The notes beneath the pieces are model-generated. The model was not told where the DNA came from. It did not search any database and worked only from the letters and a program-made list of their open reading frames with translations. From NCBI GenBank assembly GCA_028683635.1, contig JAQUHL010000154.1, positions 1-5,283 on the forward strand: a stretch of DNA of 5,283 nt, in the 5' to 3' direction. Shown here one piece after another: positions 1 through 5,283 of the stretch. The translations under genes were made by a program, and so were the position numbers. Source of the stretch: Candidatus Cloacimonadota bacterium. Lineage in GTDB: Bacteria > Cloacimonadota > Cloacimonadia > Cloacimonadales > Cloacimonadaceae. Within the stretch, counting starts at the first letter, position 1. Every line of letters starts with the position of its first letter.

Positions 1-610
1 CTTCTTGTTCACGGAATTCGAGGGCGTCCTCAATCATGTCGATCTGGGGTTGGGTGATGGCATCCCCGGTAGCCTGGGATAACAAAAAGCTGAGATCCTC
101 CTTGCTGAGACTATGGAAATGACCATCCTCATCAATGTTGAGTGCAGATCTCATCCTGGCATTGATAACACTCACACTTGCCACCAAGGGTTTGAACAGG
201 TAATAGAAAAACATCAGGATGGGCAGAACTGCTGGCACCAGCTTATCTGCATGATCCCGAAAAAGAGCTTTGGGTAGAATTTCACCGATCAAAAGCACTA
301 CCAGGCCAATGGCCAGAGCAGTGTATTGAGGAGGGAAGTAAACATAGTTCAGTTGATGAGCAAAAAAGGTGGCAAGTGAGGCCAGCACGACATTGGCAAT
401 GTTATTACCGATCAGAGTGGTGCTGAGCAACTTATCCGGCTCCTTAAGCTGTTTCAGCAATAAATCCTTGGTTCTGTCCTTCCTGGCATCTTGCTCAAGA
501 GCAACTAGGTTTACGGAGATGAATCCCGTCTCAAAACCAGAAAACAGAAAGGAAAATGCCAGAAAGACGAGCATCAGGATAAGCGACGAAACAATTGCTG
601 CAAGAAACAT
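1..610 (-). CDS. CNNM/CorC-type membrane transporter (DUF21 plus start of CBS region), 3' end beyond window
   Basis: Inner-membrane protein of the CNNM/CorC (HlyC/CorC, 'hemolysin-like') family, whose members are linked to Mg2+/Co2+ export. The window holds 203 residues from the ATG at 610-608; the gene continues past position 1. What is seen: a hydrophobic N-terminus (about residues 4-24), FSGFETGFISVN (23-34), GNNIANVVLAS (68-78), further hydrophobic segments near 95-115 and 125-148, and the family signature GEILPKALFRDHADK (109-123). Then comes a soluble stretch, LSKEDLSFLLSQA, leading to QIDMIEDALEFRE, which is typical of the linker entering the paired CBS domains. An in-frame TGA lies just upstream, so this ATG is the earliest possible; Met13 is less likely because it would cut the first membrane helix. 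The ribosome binding site is weak (GGA about 12 nt upstream). It lies 99 nt after prfA. The substrate cannot be told from sequence, and the 'hemolysin' name should not be taken literally. Confidence 0.9.
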   Translation of the reverse strand, partial: MFLAAIVSSLILMLVFLAFSFLFSGFETGFISVNLVALEQDARKDRTKDLLLKQLKEPDKLLSTTLIGNNIANVVLASLATFFAHQLNYVYFPPQYTALAIGLVVLLIGEILPKALFRDHADKLVPAVLPILMFFYYLFKPLVASVSVINARMRSALNIDEDGHFHSLSKEDLSFLLSQATGDAITQPQIDMIEDALEFREQE

Positions 611-646
611 AACTAATCAGATTCCAGAGTGAGGTGATATACACTC

Positions 647-677
647 CAGGGGATGTGCCTGCCTGTCCCCTCCCCTG
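647..677 (-). repeat. GC-rich inverted repeat (hairpin) between prfA and the CNNM gene
   Basis: CAGGGGA (647-653) is perfectly complementary to TCCCCTG (671-677), giving a 7-bp stem with a 17-nt loop; a wobble pair extends it to 8 bp in minus-strand RNA. It lies about 33 nt past the prfA stop and 37 nt before the CNNM start. No run of T follows it in the minus-strand direction, so it is not a standard intrinsic terminator. It could be an RNA-end-stabilising or pausing hairpin, or chance in a G-rich stretch. Confidence 0.4.
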
Positions 678-709
678 AGCTTCGCTTAAATGGGTTATCT
701 GCCTGATCT

Positions 710-1777
710 TTATTCATTTACCTTCTCATTCCGTCTTGCCATCTGCAAGGCAGCGATGAATTCATCTATCGCTCCAGCCAAGAAACCATCGAGGTTGTAG
801 CTTGTCAAGTTAATTCTATGATCAGTAACTCTTGATTGGGGAAAATTATAAGTTCTTATCTTGGCAGAACGGTCGCCAGTGCTAACCTGGGCCTTACGTT
901 CCCTGGCGATGGCTTGTTCCTGACGGCTGATTTCAGCATCCAAAAGCCTTGCCCGCAATACACCCATGGCCTTGGCTTTGTTTTTGATCTGGGATTTTTC
1001 GTCCTGACAGGTAACCACTATTCCGGAGGGAACGTGGGTGATCCTTACTGCAGAATCGGTGGTATTGACGCTCTGTCCTCCATGACCAGAGGAACGGTAA
1101 ACATCTATTCTAAGGTCATTTTCATTGATCTCGACATCGATATCATCCGCTTCGGGAAGAACTGCAACGGAGACAGCAGATGTGTGGATTCTGCCACTCG
1201 ATTCGGTTACAGGGATTCTTTGCACACGGTGCACTCCGCTTTCGAAACGCATGTTTCCATAGGCATCCTCACCTTCCAACAAGAAGATAATTTCTTTGTA
1301 ACCACCAAGTTCCGTAGGATTGCTATCGATCAGCTTCAGTTTCCAGCCCTTACGCTCAGAATAATAGGAATACATCCTGAAGAGGTTCTGAACAAAAAGG
1401 GCAGCTTCCTCGCCTCCGGTGCCGGCACGGATTTCTATGATGGCGTTTTTGGCATCATTGGGGTCTTTGGGAATGACAAGTTCTCGCAGCTTGCTTTCAC
1501 TGCTTTCGAGCAGTTCCTGAAGGGTGAGAATCTCTTCTTTGATCATCTCCGTAAGCTCAGCATCGTTTTCGGAAGACAGCATGTCCTTGGCAGTTTTGAG
1601 CTGCTCTTCCTGATCCTGATACAGATGCCAGGCATCGGTGATATCACTCAATTCCCTGAACCTGCGCATTTTTTTGCGATAATTGGCAGGGTCAGAGATC
1701 AGATCTGGCTGGCTGATCTCATCGCTCAAGGTTTCATATTCTGCAGTGAGAGTTTCAAGCTTGTGTTTGAGATGCAT
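710..1777 (-). CDS. prfA: Peptide chain release factor 1 (RF1)
   Basis: Cytoplasmic class I release factor that reads UAA and UAG stop codons in the ribosomal A site and triggers hydrolysis of peptidyl-tRNA. The 355 residues are close to the usual length (about 360). Seen: an N-terminal helical domain (1-100), then the conserved IEIRAGTGGEEAALFV (114-129), then the codon-recognition motif PVT (189-191) inside GVHRVQRIPVTESSGRIHTS. The PxT motif is the RF1 signature; RF2 has SPF here, so prfB is ruled out. The catalytic GGQ is at 233-235 in SSGHGGQSVNTTDSAVRITH; in studied bacteria this Gln is N5-methylated by PrmC. The C-terminal signature QSRVTDHRINLTSY (314-327) is intact. The start at 1777 lies 3 nt after the stop of the DUF1385 gene, and its GGAG (1793-1790) lies inside that gene, so translational coupling is likely. 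prmC does not follow it in this window. Confidence 0.98.
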   Translation of the reverse strand: MHLKHKLETLTAEYETLSDEISQPDLISDPANYRKKMRRFRELSDITDAWHLYQDQEEQLKTAKDMLSSENDAELTEMIKEEILTLQELLESSESKLRELVIPKDPNDAKNAIIEIRAGTGGEEAALFVQNLFRMYSYYSERKGWKLKLIDSNPTELGGYKEIIFLLEGEDAYGNMRFESGVHRVQRIPVTESSGRIHTSAVSVAVLPEADDIDVEINENDLRIDVYRSSGHGGQSVNTTDSAVRITHVPSGIVVTCQDEKSQIKNKAKAMGVLRARLLDAEISRQEQAIARERKAQVSTGDRSAKIRTYNFPQSRVTDHRINLTSYNLDGFLAGAIDEFIAALQMARRNEKVNE

Positions 1778-1780
1778 AAC

Positions 1781-2752
1781 TCAGTTTAACTCCACTACCT
1801 GGTGCTCGCTGTAGTCCATGTCAAGAGCTGCTTTCATTGCCACCAGGGCAGTTTCCACCATGTCGTCATCCGGAGCCTGGGTTGTAATTCTCTGCAGTGC
1901 CATTCCGGGAAAGGTCATTACTTTTACCAGAGGGTGGTTTATGTTCTTGCCGGAAAACTTCAAAACTTCATAGGAGATACCGGAGATAAAGGGTATCATC
2001 AGAAAGTGATAACCCAGCCGGATATAGAGGGGTATAATCCCTTTTACGATCAGCATCGAGACTATAGTATCCGTAATTGAGAAGATCAGCACGGAGATCA
2101 GCAGCACAAAAAACATAAAGCTTGTTCCACAGCGGGGATGGATAGTGCTGAACGTTTGGATCTGAGGTATCTTCAATGCACTCTGTTTTTCGTATGCGCT
2201 CACGTTTTTGTGCTCTGCTCCGTGATAACGGAACAGCCGGTGAATATCCTTCATGAAACTGATTAGCCAGACATAGAGAACAAAAAAGACAATTCTGATC
2301 AGCCCGGCAAGCAGATTGAAATAGAAATCCAACCCGGAAAGCTTCATCCATTCAGAGATCCTGTAGGGTGCATAGCCAAAGAGCAACGCCATCATGCCAA
2401 AGGCAAAGATGTAGCTGAAGATCTCCTCCAGCTTGTCCCTGAAGGCAGAACGCTGTTTCTTTTGGATTCCCTTTTCTGCTTCTTCCATTGCCAGATCAAG
2501 CTCCCAGCGCGAAGCTGAGAAGGTAAGAGTCGAGATCCCTATCTTCAGCATTTCAATGAGCGAAACAAAGCCCCTGATAATGGGGAGCCCCAGAAACTTA
2601 TTCTTTTGGGTAATGCTGATAAAGGGCTGTTTCTTAAGCTCGATACTCCCATCCCTTCTGCGTATGGCAGTGGCGATGGATTCGGGACCACGCATCATTA
2701 CGCCTTCAATAACAGCCTGACCGCCGACAGCGATTTCTTTACGTTTTTCCAT
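1781..2752 (-). CDS. DUF1385 family membrane protein (YqhQ-like)
   Basis: Polytopic membrane protein of the DUF1385 family, which includes Bacillus YqhQ; I know of no firmly established biochemical function. It has 323 residues. Seen in order: the N-terminal family signature VGGQAVIEGVMMRGP (9-23); a charged amphipathic stretch (about 85-110); hydrophobic segments near 110-130 and 145-167; the invariant-looking HGAEHKNVSAYE (177-188); HPRCGTSF (205-212); two more hydrophobic segments (about 211-232 and 236-262); and PGMALQRITT (282-291), followed by a short acidic tail. The conserved His, Glu and Cys residues next to membrane segments could bind a metal or a ligand, but that is inference. AGGA (2761-2758) sits 5 nt before the ATG and supports this start. 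It has its own TATAAT-like box after the rpmE terminator and is probably cotranscribed with prfA, 3 nt downstream. The family is often found beside rpmE and prfA, which suggests a link to translation or membrane protein biogenesis. Confidence 0.93.
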   Translation of the reverse strand: MEKRKEIAVGGQAVIEGVMMRGPESIATAIRRRDGSIELKKQPFISITQKNKFLGLPIIRGFVSLIEMLKIGISTLTFSASRWELDLAMEEAEKGIQKKQRSAFRDKLEEIFSYIFAFGMMALLFGYAPYRISEWMKLSGLDFYFNLLAGLIRIVFFVLYVWLISFMKDIHRLFRYHGAEHKNVSAYEKQSALKIPQIQTFSTIHPRCGTSFMFFVLLISVLIFSITDTIVSMLIVKGIIPLYIRLGYHFLMIPFISGISYEVLKFSGKNINHPLVKVMTFPGMALQRITTQAPDDDMVETALVAMKAALDMDYSEHQVVELN

Positions 2753-2770
2753 ATTTATCCTATTTGTCCA

Positions 2771-2776
2771 ATTATA
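2771..2776 (-). promoter_or_regulatory. Candidate -10 box for the DUF1385-prfA operon
   Basis: Reading the minus strand, a perfect TATAAT lies immediately after the T-run of the rpmE terminator. Transcription would start about 7 nt later, near 2764, leaving a leader of roughly a dozen nt that includes the AGGA ribosome binding site (2761-2758). The hexamer 17 nt upstream (GTGCGG) is a poor -35 match and there is no TGn extension, so this rests on the -10 and its position only. Confidence 0.45.
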
Positions 2777-2778
2777 CG

Positions 2779-2820
2779 AAAAAACGCCATTTACCGCACT
2801 ATTGCAATGCAGAAATGGCG
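2779..2820 (-). terminator. Rho-independent terminator after rpmE
   Basis: In minus-strand RNA, CGCCAUUU (2820-2813) pairs perfectly with AAAUGGCG (2792-2785), an 8-bp stem followed at once by six U (2784-2779). The 20-nt loop can form a small inner GCA/UGC pairing. It begins about 20 nt after the rpmE stop codon and ends before the TATAAT box of the next gene. On the plus strand the same stem is followed by A residues, so it acts only on minus-strand transcription. The long loop may make it leaky, allowing some readthrough into the DUF1385-prfA genes. Confidence 0.82.
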
Positions 2821-2839
2821 AAAAATCTGTAAAGAAGCT

Positions 2840-3049
2840 CTATTTATCTTCTTTGAGATTGTACTTCTTGTTGAATTTTTCCACACGCCCGGCAGTATCG
2901 ATGATCTTTTGTTTGCCGGTATAGAAAGGATGGCAGGCGTTGCAGATTTCCACCTGCATGTCACCTTTGGTGGATTTGGTCTCAAAGGTGTTTCCACAGG
3001 CACAGCGCACAGTCATTTTCTCATATTTAGGATGAATACCTTGCTTCAT
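2840..3049 (-). CDS. rpmE: Large ribosomal subunit protein bL31, zinc (C+) type
   Basis: Structural protein of the 50S subunit that contributes to the contact between subunits. The 69 residues match the usual length (about 70). It begins MKQGIHPKY, the standard bL31 opening, and keeps four cysteines, C16 and C18 (CAC) and C36 and C39 (CNAC), that bind zinc in the C+ form; the zinc-free rpmE2/ykgM paralogue lacks them. HPFYTGKQKIIDTAGRVEKF (40-59) is the family's C-terminal signature and is followed by a basic tail. The start at 3049 is supported by a strong AAGGAG Shine-Dalgarno 9 nt upstream. An intrinsic terminator follows the stop, so it is probably transcribed mainly alone. It diverges from recQ. 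A minus-strand reading in another frame across 3003-2791 is only a shadow. Confidence 0.98.
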   Translation of the reverse strand: MKQGIHPKYEKMTVRCACGNTFETKSTKGDMQVEICNACHPFYTGKQKIIDTAGRVEKFNKKYNLKEDK

Positions 3050-3057
3050 TTATCTAA

Positions 3058-3064
3058 TCTCCTT
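3058..3064 (-). promoter_or_regulatory. Strong Shine-Dalgarno of rpmE
   Basis: The minus strand reads AAGGAGA here, with the AAGGAG core 9 nt before the rpmE ATG. It is the best ribosome binding site in the window, as expected for an abundant ribosomal protein. Its first base overlaps the end of an 11-nt palindrome (3064-3074). Confidence 0.85.
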
Positions 3065-3074
3065 GATAGTATCA
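3064..3074. repeat. 11-nt palindrome next to the rpmE ribosome binding site
   Basis: TGATA-G-TATCA is a perfect inverted repeat with a single central base. It directly abuts the rpmE Shine-Dalgarno and would lie in the rpmE leader or overlap its promoter. It could be an operator half-site pair or chance; no regulator is encoded in the window. Confidence 0.35.
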
Positions 3075-3083
3075 CGATATGTA

Positions 3084-3109
3084 TAAGCCAAAGATTTTTA
3101 GAGGGCTTA
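3084..3109 (-). repeat. Inverted repeat / possible hairpin in the rpmE leader
   Basis: TAAGCC (3084-3089) and GGCTTA (3104-3109) are perfect complements with a 14-nt, A/T-rich loop. In minus-strand RNA this would place a 6-bp stem about 20 nt upstream of the rpmE Shine-Dalgarno. bL31 genes in several phyla have structured autoregulatory leaders, so a leader element is conceivable, but the stem is short and I do not recognise it as a known motif. Confidence 0.35.
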
Positions 3110-3111
3110 GC

Positions 3112-3135
3112 TGTCAAGCGGTTTTTTGGTTGACA
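3112..3135. promoter_or_regulatory. Back-to-back TTGACA hexamers in the rpmE/recQ divergent region
   Basis: The plus strand carries TTGACA at 3130-3135, pointing to recQ. The minus strand carries TTGACA at 3117-3112, pointing to rpmE. Together they form the inverted repeat TGTCAA-N12-TTGACA. Both match the sigma-70 -35 consensus exactly and both face outward as a divergent promoter pair should. Against this, the hexamers 16-18 nt beyond each are poor -10 boxes; the nearest A/T-rich candidates (TATACA at 3085-3080 for rpmE, TACAAA at 3164-3169 for recQ) are about 26-28 nt away. The pair may therefore be promoter elements with weak -10s, or a binding site for a dimeric regulator. Confidence 0.4.
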
Positions 3136-3189
3136 ATCTTCGCTCTTGGTTTTTGCTGGTGAGTACAAAGGTTGAACGAGGTTTTCTAT

Positions 3190-5283
3190 ATGAGATTTTC
3201 TTCAGAAATGATTGTCCAAACCCTTTCCGGGGTCTTTGGCTATGATTCTTTTCTGCCTGCTCAGGAAGAGGTGATAAGCTCTCTTCTGGCAGGCAAATCC
3301 ACCCTTGCAGTGATGCCTACCGGGAGTGGGAAATCCCTCTGTTACCAGCTTCCGGCTTTGTTGCTACCCGGGCTGACCATTGTTGTCAGTCCGATGATTT
3401 CCCTGATGAAAGATCAGGTAATGCAGATGCAAGCTTTGGGCGTAAAAGCGGAGATGCACCATTCTGGCATGAGTTTTGAGGATCTGATAGCAGTACGTAG
3501 CAAAATCCGTGCCAGAGCTCTCAAGCTCTTGTATGTAGCCCCGGAAACCCTTACCAAAGATGAATTCCTCGGGCAGTTTACCGATATCGAGGTAGATCTG
3601 ATCGCCATTGATGAAGCCCATTGTATCAGCACCTGGGGTCATGATTTCCGTCCTGAATACAGACAACTGGGAAGGCTGAAACAGATTTTTCCCCAAGCTG
3701 TATGTTTTGCTCTGACCGCAACTGCCACCCATAGGGTTCGCAAGGACATCTGCGCCCAATTGGCCATTCCCCTCGAAAACCAATTTATCGAATCCTTCAA
3801 TCGGAAAAATCTGCTGTTGACTGTGGAACCTAAGAGGAACACCTATCCCCGCTTGCTAAATTTCCTGGCTGCCCATGCCCACGAAAGCGGCCTGATCTAT
3901 TGCTTTACCCGCAAGCATGTGGATGATCTGGCAGATAGGTTACAAACGGATGGATACTCAGCTTTGCCATATCACGCCGGGTTGTCGGACATCCAGCGAA
4001 ACCAGAATCAGGAGGCCTTCATCAGGGACGAAGTGAAAATTATCGTTGCCACCATTGCCTTCGGGATGGGTATCAACAAATCCAATATCCGTTTTGTAGT
4101 GCACTACGATCTTCCCCGCAGCCTGGAAACTTATTATCAAGAAATTGGCAGAAGCGGCCGGGACGGCCTGCCATCGGTATGCCTGCTTTTTTCCAGCTAT
4201 TCGGACTTGATCACCCTCCAAAACATAATCCAGAGAAAAGAACATCCAGAGCGCATTGAGGTAGCCCTGGAACAGCTTAATGCCATGATGAATTATGTTC
4301 GAACCAACGGCTGCCGCCGCATTCCGCTTTTGAATTGGTTTGGAGAAAAATACTCCACTCCGGGCTGTGGAATGTGTGATAACTGCATTGGTGAGGAGGG
4401 AGAAAGCGCAGATGCCAGCATTCAGGCTCAAAAGTTCCTCTCCGCAGTGTATCGAAGCGGGCAGATTTTTGCCGTCAACCACATCATCGATATCCTCAGA
4501 GGCTCCAGAGCAGGCAAGGTCAAGGACAACAACCACGATCAACTCAGCGTCTATGGCATCGGCAGGGAATGGAACAAGGAGCAGTGGTTTTGTCTTTGTC
4601 AACAGCTCACAAAGCAGGGCTTTCTGGAAGAACAGATGCCCTATTTCAGTTTAAGGCTGAATGAGAAAAGCTGGCAGATCCTGCATAAGGAAACCCAGTT
4701 CTTGATGCCCAAATCCCTGGCTTCGGCTTTGATGGATAAAACCAGAGCGAATTGTGACCAAACTTTGTGGGAGAGGCTGCAAGCTTTGCGATACAGGATC
4801 TCCCAGGAGCGTAACCTTCCACCCTATATCGTCTTCTCGGATGCTACCCTAAGGGAAATGGCGAGCTTTTTCCCCCAGAGCCTGGAATCCCTGAAACAAA
4901 TCTCTGGAGTGGGTGAGTATAAACTGAAGGAATATGGCAGGGATTTTTTGGAAGCTATCCAAGCCTATGCCTCAATAAATGGCATTATTGACAGCACTCC
5001 CACCAAGCATACCAGGGAAAAACCTGCGGCACAAAATCAAAGCACCCGGATCGGAGAACTGTTCAAATCCGGTAAAAGCCTCCAGGAGATAATGATCCAC
5101 TCGGGGATCAAACTGGATACGGTTCTGCAGCATCTGTGCAAATACGTTCAGGGTGGAGGCTCCCTTCCCTGGGAACCTCTGAAGCAGGCGTCCACTTTGA
5201 GTGAGGAAGATTTTGCCAGGGTATGCGCTGCCTTCTCAGAGCTGGGATCTGACACGATTTCACCCATCTATCAGAAATTGAAT
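3190..5283 (+). CDS. recQ: ATP-dependent DNA helicase RecQ, 3' end beyond window
   Basis: Superfamily 2 DNA helicase that unwinds DNA 3'-5' in recombination and replication-fork repair. The window holds 698 residues and no stop. Order: motif 0 FGYDSFLPAQEEVI (16-29); Walker A TGSGKS (44-49); DEAH (141-144) with the aromatic loop CISTWGHDFRPEY (145-157); motif III ALTATAT (174-180); motif V region TIAFGMGINKSNIRFVVHYDLP (from 288); motif VI QEIGRSGRDG (317-326), arginines intact; RecQ-Zn domain with C375, C393, C396, C399; winged helix (about 410-495) with NHDQLSVYGIG; HRDC (about 524-592); a polar linker; and a helix-turn-helix-like domain (about 617-690) resembling that on many longer RecQ proteins. 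E. coli RecQ has 609 residues and no such tail. The ATG at 3190 has GAGG 8 nt upstream; an in-frame TTG at 3172 is possible but its AGG abuts it. It is transcribed away from rpmE. Confidence 0.97.
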   Translation, partial: MRFSSEMIVQTLSGVFGYDSFLPAQEEVISSLLAGKSTLAVMPTGSGKSLCYQLPALLLPGLTIVVSPMISLMKDQVMQMQALGVKAEMHHSGMSFEDLIAVRSKIRARALKLLYVAPETLTKDEFLGQFTDIEVDLIAIDEAHCISTWGHDFRPEYRQLGRLKQIFPQAVCFALTATATHRVRKDICAQLAIPLENQFIESFNRKNLLLTVEPKRNTYPRLLNFLAAHAHESGLIYCFTRKHVDDLADRLQTDGYSALPYHAGLSDIQRNQNQEAFIRDEVKIIVATIAFGMGINKSNIRFVVHYDLPRSLETYYQEIGRSGRDGLPSVCLLFSSYSDLITLQNIIQRKEHPERIEVALEQLNAMMNYVRTNGCRRIPLLNWFGEKYSTPGCGMCDNCIGEEGESADASIQAQKFLSAVYRSGQIFAVNHIIDILRGSRAGKVKDNNHDQLSVYGIGREWNKEQWFCLCQQLTKQGFLEEQMPYFSLRLNEKSWQILHKETQFLMPKSLASALMDKTRANCDQTLWERLQALRYRISQERNLPPYIVFSDATLREMASFFPQSLESLKQISGVGEYKLKEYGRDFLEAIQAYASINGIIDSTPTKHTREKPAAQNQSTRIGELFKSGKSLQEIMIHSGIKLDTVLQHLCKYVQGGGSLPWEPLKQASTLSEEDFARVCAAFSELGSDTISPIYQKLN

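Noticed and set aside
369..632. 87-codon plus-strand open frame over the start of the CNNM gene
   Set aside because: It is antisense to the membrane helices of the CNNM protein, where hydrophobic codons often leave the reverse frame open; there is no other support.
611..709. A small gene in the gap between prfA and the CNNM gene
   Set aside because: The 99-nt gap has no open frame with a plausible start and ribosome binding site.
836..1789. 317-codon plus-strand open frame antisense to prfA
   Set aside because: It lies almost wholly inside prfA, whose motifs are complete on the other strand. The translated product resembles no family I know, so it is a shadow of codon bias in prfA.
1968..2351. 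127-codon minus-strand open frame in another frame of the DUF1385 gene
   Set aside because: It lies inside the DUF1385 coding region, whose signatures HGAEHK and HPRCGTSF are in the other frame.
2606..3133. 175-codon plus-strand open frame across rpmE and the start of the DUF1385 gene
   Set aside because: It is antisense to rpmE and to the conserved start of the DUF1385 gene, and it crosses the terminator and regulatory sequence; nothing in its translation looks like a protein.
3364..3842. Three minus-strand open frames opposite the RecQ N-terminal helicase domain
   Set aside because: They are antisense to the Walker A to motif III region, overlap one another in different frames and show no family features.
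3958..4602. 214-codon minus-strand open frame antisense to recQ
   Set aside because: It overlaps the RecQ motif V-VI, zinc and winged-helix regions, which are clearly coding on the plus strand, and it has no recognisable domain.

Overview
The window is a block of ordinary bacterial chromosome: four genes on the minus strand and one long gene diverging from them on the plus strand. I see no tRNA, rRNA, insertion sequence, CRISPR array or phage gene, and I did not find a convincing undescribed system. The organism is a bacterium of moderate G+C. A RecQ with a helix-turn-helix tail beyond HRDC, a cysteine-type bL31 and a DUF1385 gene beside prfA would fit an anaerobic lineage of the FCB group, Cloacimonadota-like. 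That is a guess from gene style, not a demonstrated assignment.

In minus-strand reading order the layout is rpmE (ribosomal protein bL31, 3049-2840), an intrinsic terminator (2820-2779) running into a TATAAT box (2776-2771), a DUF1385/YqhQ-like membrane protein (2752-1781), prfA (release factor RF1, 1777-710) only 3 nt further on, a 99-nt gap with a GC-rich hairpin, and then the N-terminal half of a CNNM/CorC-type membrane transporter (610 to the window edge). On the plus strand, recQ starts at 3190 and runs off the right edge. It covers the helicase core, zinc domain, winged helix, HRDC and most of a C-terminal helix-turn-helix domain.

The rpmE / DUF1385 / prfA cluster is a recurring translation-linked neighbourhood in bacteria. 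DUF1385 and prfA look translationally coupled. rpmE is separated from them by a terminator, so it is probably made mostly as its own transcript, as expected for a highly expressed ribosomal protein. The methyltransferase gene prmC, which often follows prfA and modifies its GGQ glutamine, is not in that position; the CNNM gene is there instead. The 140-nt divergent region between rpmE and recQ holds a strong Shine-Dalgarno for rpmE, two outward-facing exact TTGACA hexamers forming an inverted repeat, a 6-bp hairpin in the presumptive rpmE leader, and an 11-nt palindrome touching the rpmE ribosome binding site. These regulatory readings are tentative because no good -10 box lies at the right distance from either TTGACA.
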